A stretch of 5,693 nt of DNA. Origin: Methanosarcinaceae archaeon UBA470 (GTDB lineage: Archaea > Halobacteriota > Methanosarcinia > Methanosarcinales > Methanosarcinaceae). The position numbers and the translations under genes are program-made. The notes under the pieces are model-generated. The model was not told the DNA's origin. It did no database searches and saw only the letters and a program-made list of their open reading frames with translations. The DNA lies in contig DAKU01000114.1 of the NCBI GenBank assembly GCA_002508425.1, positions 1 through 5,693 on the forward strand, in the 5' to 3' direction. This document shows positions 3,555 through 5,693 of this stretch, piece by piece; position 1 is the stretch's first letter, and the number at the start of each line of letters is the position of its first letter.

Positions 3555-5693
3555 TCACGTAGTGAGCCTTTTGTACAATGCCGGAAGCCTTGCAGGCAGT
3601 ACCTGTGCATTATCAATTATCGTGTAACCCACATTTGAGAAAATAGCATTAAGATAGTTCCCCGGATTCTTATCTACAGTTATACAGAAGAAATGTATGT
3701 TGCGGGCATTTCCTTCCTGGATAGCTACACGTGTATCTTCTTCCGCCAGGCGTCCTTCATACGCCCCTTCGCCATGACAAGTATCATAAGGTTCTCCGTC
3801 TGAGAGAAGCACTATCATCTTTGTCCTCGCCTGAACCTTTTCCAATTTCACAATAGAATGTCGAATTACAGGCCCAAGCCTTGTGTTAGCCACAGGTTCC
3901 AAAGAGCTAATCCGACGGGCCACTGAATCAGAAAGTTCCTCATCGAATTCTTTTATGACGTAATATTCCACGTCATTGCGTGTATGACCTGAGAATGCAT
4001 AGATAGCATATTTATCACCAATGCTTTCCAGCGCCTGGCTCATAATAATAAGAGAATCTTTTTCCACATCTATTATACTCTGTCCCTCATTGCTCAACTT
4101 TTTTGAAGTGGAAGCACTTACATCCACAAGGAAAAGAGTAGCCACATCTCTCTCCCGCTTATCCCATCTAACATAAAAACGATCATCAAGATTCTCCCCA
4201 CATCTTTTCTGAATTATAGACTCCATGAATGCATCGATGTCGATCTCAGTGCCATCTGTCTGTCCTTTTAGTTTGTGGAAAGATTCTGGTTTCATTGTGC
4301 TAAAAACACGCCTGATGAGGGCTATCTCATTACTGTAGCGAATTATAGCCTCATCAAAATATTCTCCGGATTCTCCAACAGGTTCTATTTCTTTCACTAC
4401 ACACCAGCCAGATTTGTAATCATTGATTACAGTATCCCATTCATCATATCTGAAACTGCCACGCACATTCCAGTTATTTGGAATAGCATAGTTTTGATCC
4501 TGGAACATTTCGTCGGGTTGTTCTTCCTTCTTCTCTTCTTCCTTGCTTTCCTGACACTGAGGTACAAACCTTGCAAGCATGTGTTCATAAGGGTCTGCGG
4601 AAGCAGGTTCATCCTCTGTCAAAGCAGAAATGCCTATGCCTCTATATTCCAGATTTTTTATCTGTGTGTATTGGAGACTTTCCAGAGGACCGTAAAGACA
4701 TTCTAGCAAAGTATAGATCCCAAAAGTTGCTTCTAAGGATTCCAGGATTGAAGAATACGGATGTAATACTTTTTTTAGCAGATCCCTGGAAACATTTAAG
4801 GCATGGCTCATCATTTTGTCCATTCCAAAAACCGGCTCGTTACCAGTAGAAAGCCATAGAAGAGCTTCTATGAACTTTTCGATATCATTTTCAGGGATAG
4901 ACCTTAACTGCAGGAGCTGATCCCTGATAGATCTGAACTTCTCGCGCAAGCCGCCGTAAGAAGCGAATATCAGGTATTCTATTCTTGCATCCTCTATAAT
5001 ACCCATGAGATCAACTGCAAGAAGATGATTTGAAAAAGCAGAGAAGAAACTCGAGATGTCCACTGTTTCTGCATCACTTCTAACCATTAATCCCATTTTT
5101 TCAAGTAGTGGAGCGGCTGCTTTTGTAGATATTTCTTTTGTGCTGAACTGCACATGTCCCACTTCGTGCATCACACTCAGCTTATACATATTGAAGTTGT
5201 CCTCAAAACTTCCATATTCCTTAATCTTGGGTTCCAGGTAGATTATATTACCAGCAATAATGGGATTAATAAAATCAAGACCTTCAGCCAGAGGAAGAAC
5301 ATGCTTTGAACGGATACTGAAATCCACACCTGAAAGACCGACGGCATAATATCTGAGGATATTTGCAACTTTTTTCAGGGCAACTCCACCTTTAAGCTCT
5401 TCGACTGTATCCGTAGAACTCTTAGACTTGAGGGAAAAGTAAGGTCTGCCACGAAGAGAATTTTCTTCGAAAATACTGATACCTTTAAGAGCCCATGCTT
5501 CGAGTTCCTTTACATCCAGATCTTCCAGCAAGGATGGCGAAAAAGCAAAGTAATCCACTGCTATTTTTTTATCTTTTTCATATACTTTGAGACCTGTGCC
5601 TGCCCATTTTCTGATTTCTGCAGGTTCAATTTTTTCCACCACTTCTGGCAGGCTTTCGAAAAAAACACCTGCAAGCAGCCAATCTACCTCCAA
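3555..5693 (-). CDS. NorD/CbbO-like VWA protein with HExxH site, 5' end outside the window
   Basis: The frame is open to the window edge, giving at least 712 residues. Layout: degenerate 37-residue repeats at about 11-90, a metalloprotease-like region with HEVGH at 176-180 and EDARIE at 234-239, an acidic linker at about 383-396, then a C-terminal VWA domain. The VWA MIDAS is complete: DVSAS (D524, S526, S528), T604 in NTRLGP, and D632 in LLSDGEP. HExxH plus EDARxE plus VWA is the pattern of NorD and CbbO proteins, which act with a MoxR-class AAA+ ATPase (NorQ, CbbQ) to activate or mature target metalloenzymes such as NO reductase or Rubisco. The target here is unknown; an ATPase gene is expected upstream, beyond the right edge. 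The leftmost codon is TTG with no evidence of being a start, and the first repeat is cut, so the protein continues upstream. Symbol left empty because the function is not NO reductase-specific. Confidence 0.85.
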   Translation of the reverse strand: MEVDWLLAGVFFESLPEVVEKIEPAEIRKWAGTGLKVYEKDKKIAVDYFAFSPSLLEDLDVKELEAWALKGISIFEENSLRGRPYFSLKSKSSTDTVEELKGGVALKKVANILRYYAVGLSGVDFSIRSKHVLPLAEGLDFINPIIAGNIIYLEPKIKEYGSFEDNFNMYKLSVMHEVGHVQFSTKEISTKAAAPLLEKMGLMVRSDAETVDISSFFSAFSNHLLAVDLMGIIEDARIEYLIFASYGGLREKFRSIRDQLLQLRSIPENDIEKFIEALLWLSTGNEPVFGMDKMMSHALNVSRDLLKKVLHPYSSILESLEATFGIYTLLECLYGPLESLQYTQIKNLEYRGIGISALTEDEPASADPYEHMLARFVPQCQESKEEEKKEEQPDEMFQDQNYAIPNNWNVRGSFRYDEWDTVINDYKSGWCVVKEIEPVGESGEYFDEAIIRYSNEIALIRRVFSTMKPESFHKLKGQTDGTEIDIDAFMESIIQKRCGENLDDRFYVRWDKRERDVATLFLVDVSASTSKKLSNEGQSIIDVEKDSLIIMSQALESIGDKYAIYAFSGHTRNDVEYYVIKEFDEELSDSVARRISSLEPVANTRLGPVIRHSIVKLEKVQARTKMIVLLSDGEPYDTCHGEGAYEGRLAEEDTRVAIQEGNARNIHFFCITVDKNPGNYLNAIFSNVGYTIIDNAQVLPARLPALYKRLTT

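Noticed and set aside
4275..5241. Plus-strand ORFs of 143, 92 and 61 residues and a 61-residue minus ORF inside the NorD-like gene
   Set aside because: They lie antisense to or out of frame with a continuous, motif-bearing coding region and have no promoter or ribosome site.
1..5693. Search for tRNA, rRNA, insertion sequence ends or a defence system
   Set aside because: I saw no tRNA-like cloverleaf or TTCGA-type arm with acceptor pairing, no transposase, and no recognisable defence effector in the coding regions.

Overview
The window looks like the chromosome of a methanogenic archaeon, most likely a member of the Methanosarcinaceae (Methanolobus, Methanococcoides or Methanosarcina type). 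The reasons are a truncated gene resembling methanogenesis marker protein 8 (DUF2099) at the left edge, an archaeal JAMM/MPN+ metalloprotease, a CxxC-x17-CxxC zinc protein with an RGG-rich tail, AT-rich intergenic DNA, and archaeal TATA boxes about 25 bp upstream of starts. The organism assignment is inference from protein families; no rRNA or tRNA is present.

Layout. 2-520 (+) is the C-terminal part of the marker 8-like gene. It converges on 583-1020 (-), a PaaI-like hotdog thioesterase. 1021-1573 holds a 10-bp dyad, a strong TATA box and a 53-residue single-pass membrane protein (1209-1370, +) followed at once by a hairpin. 1574-1951 (+) is a three-helix membrane protein of DUF5658-like appearance. 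Directly after it come a palindrome, a TATA box and an apparently leaderless JAMM metalloprotease gene (1998-2372, +). 2373-2752 holds a second strong TATA box and a likely unlisted 55-residue CxxC protein (2542-2709, +), leading into the RGG/CxxC-x17-CxxC gene (2753-3022, +) with a good hairpin-plus-T terminator.

The right part is on the minus strand: a SemiSWEET-type transporter (3138-3410) and, upstream of it, a large NorD/CbbO-like protein (3555 to the right edge, truncated). The latter has degenerate N-terminal repeats, an HExxH metalloprotease-like site, an EDARIE motif and a C-terminal VWA domain with a complete MIDAS. Such proteins normally work with a MoxR-class AAA+ ATPase, which would be expected beyond the right edge.

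The genes do not form one obvious pathway; most appear to be short, separately promoted units. The points most worth attention are the two small proteins (53 and 55 residues), the palindrome abutting the TATA box of the leaderless JAMM gene, and the combined protease-like and VWA architecture of the NorD-like protein. I see no convincing evidence of a CRISPR array, insertion sequence or defence island.
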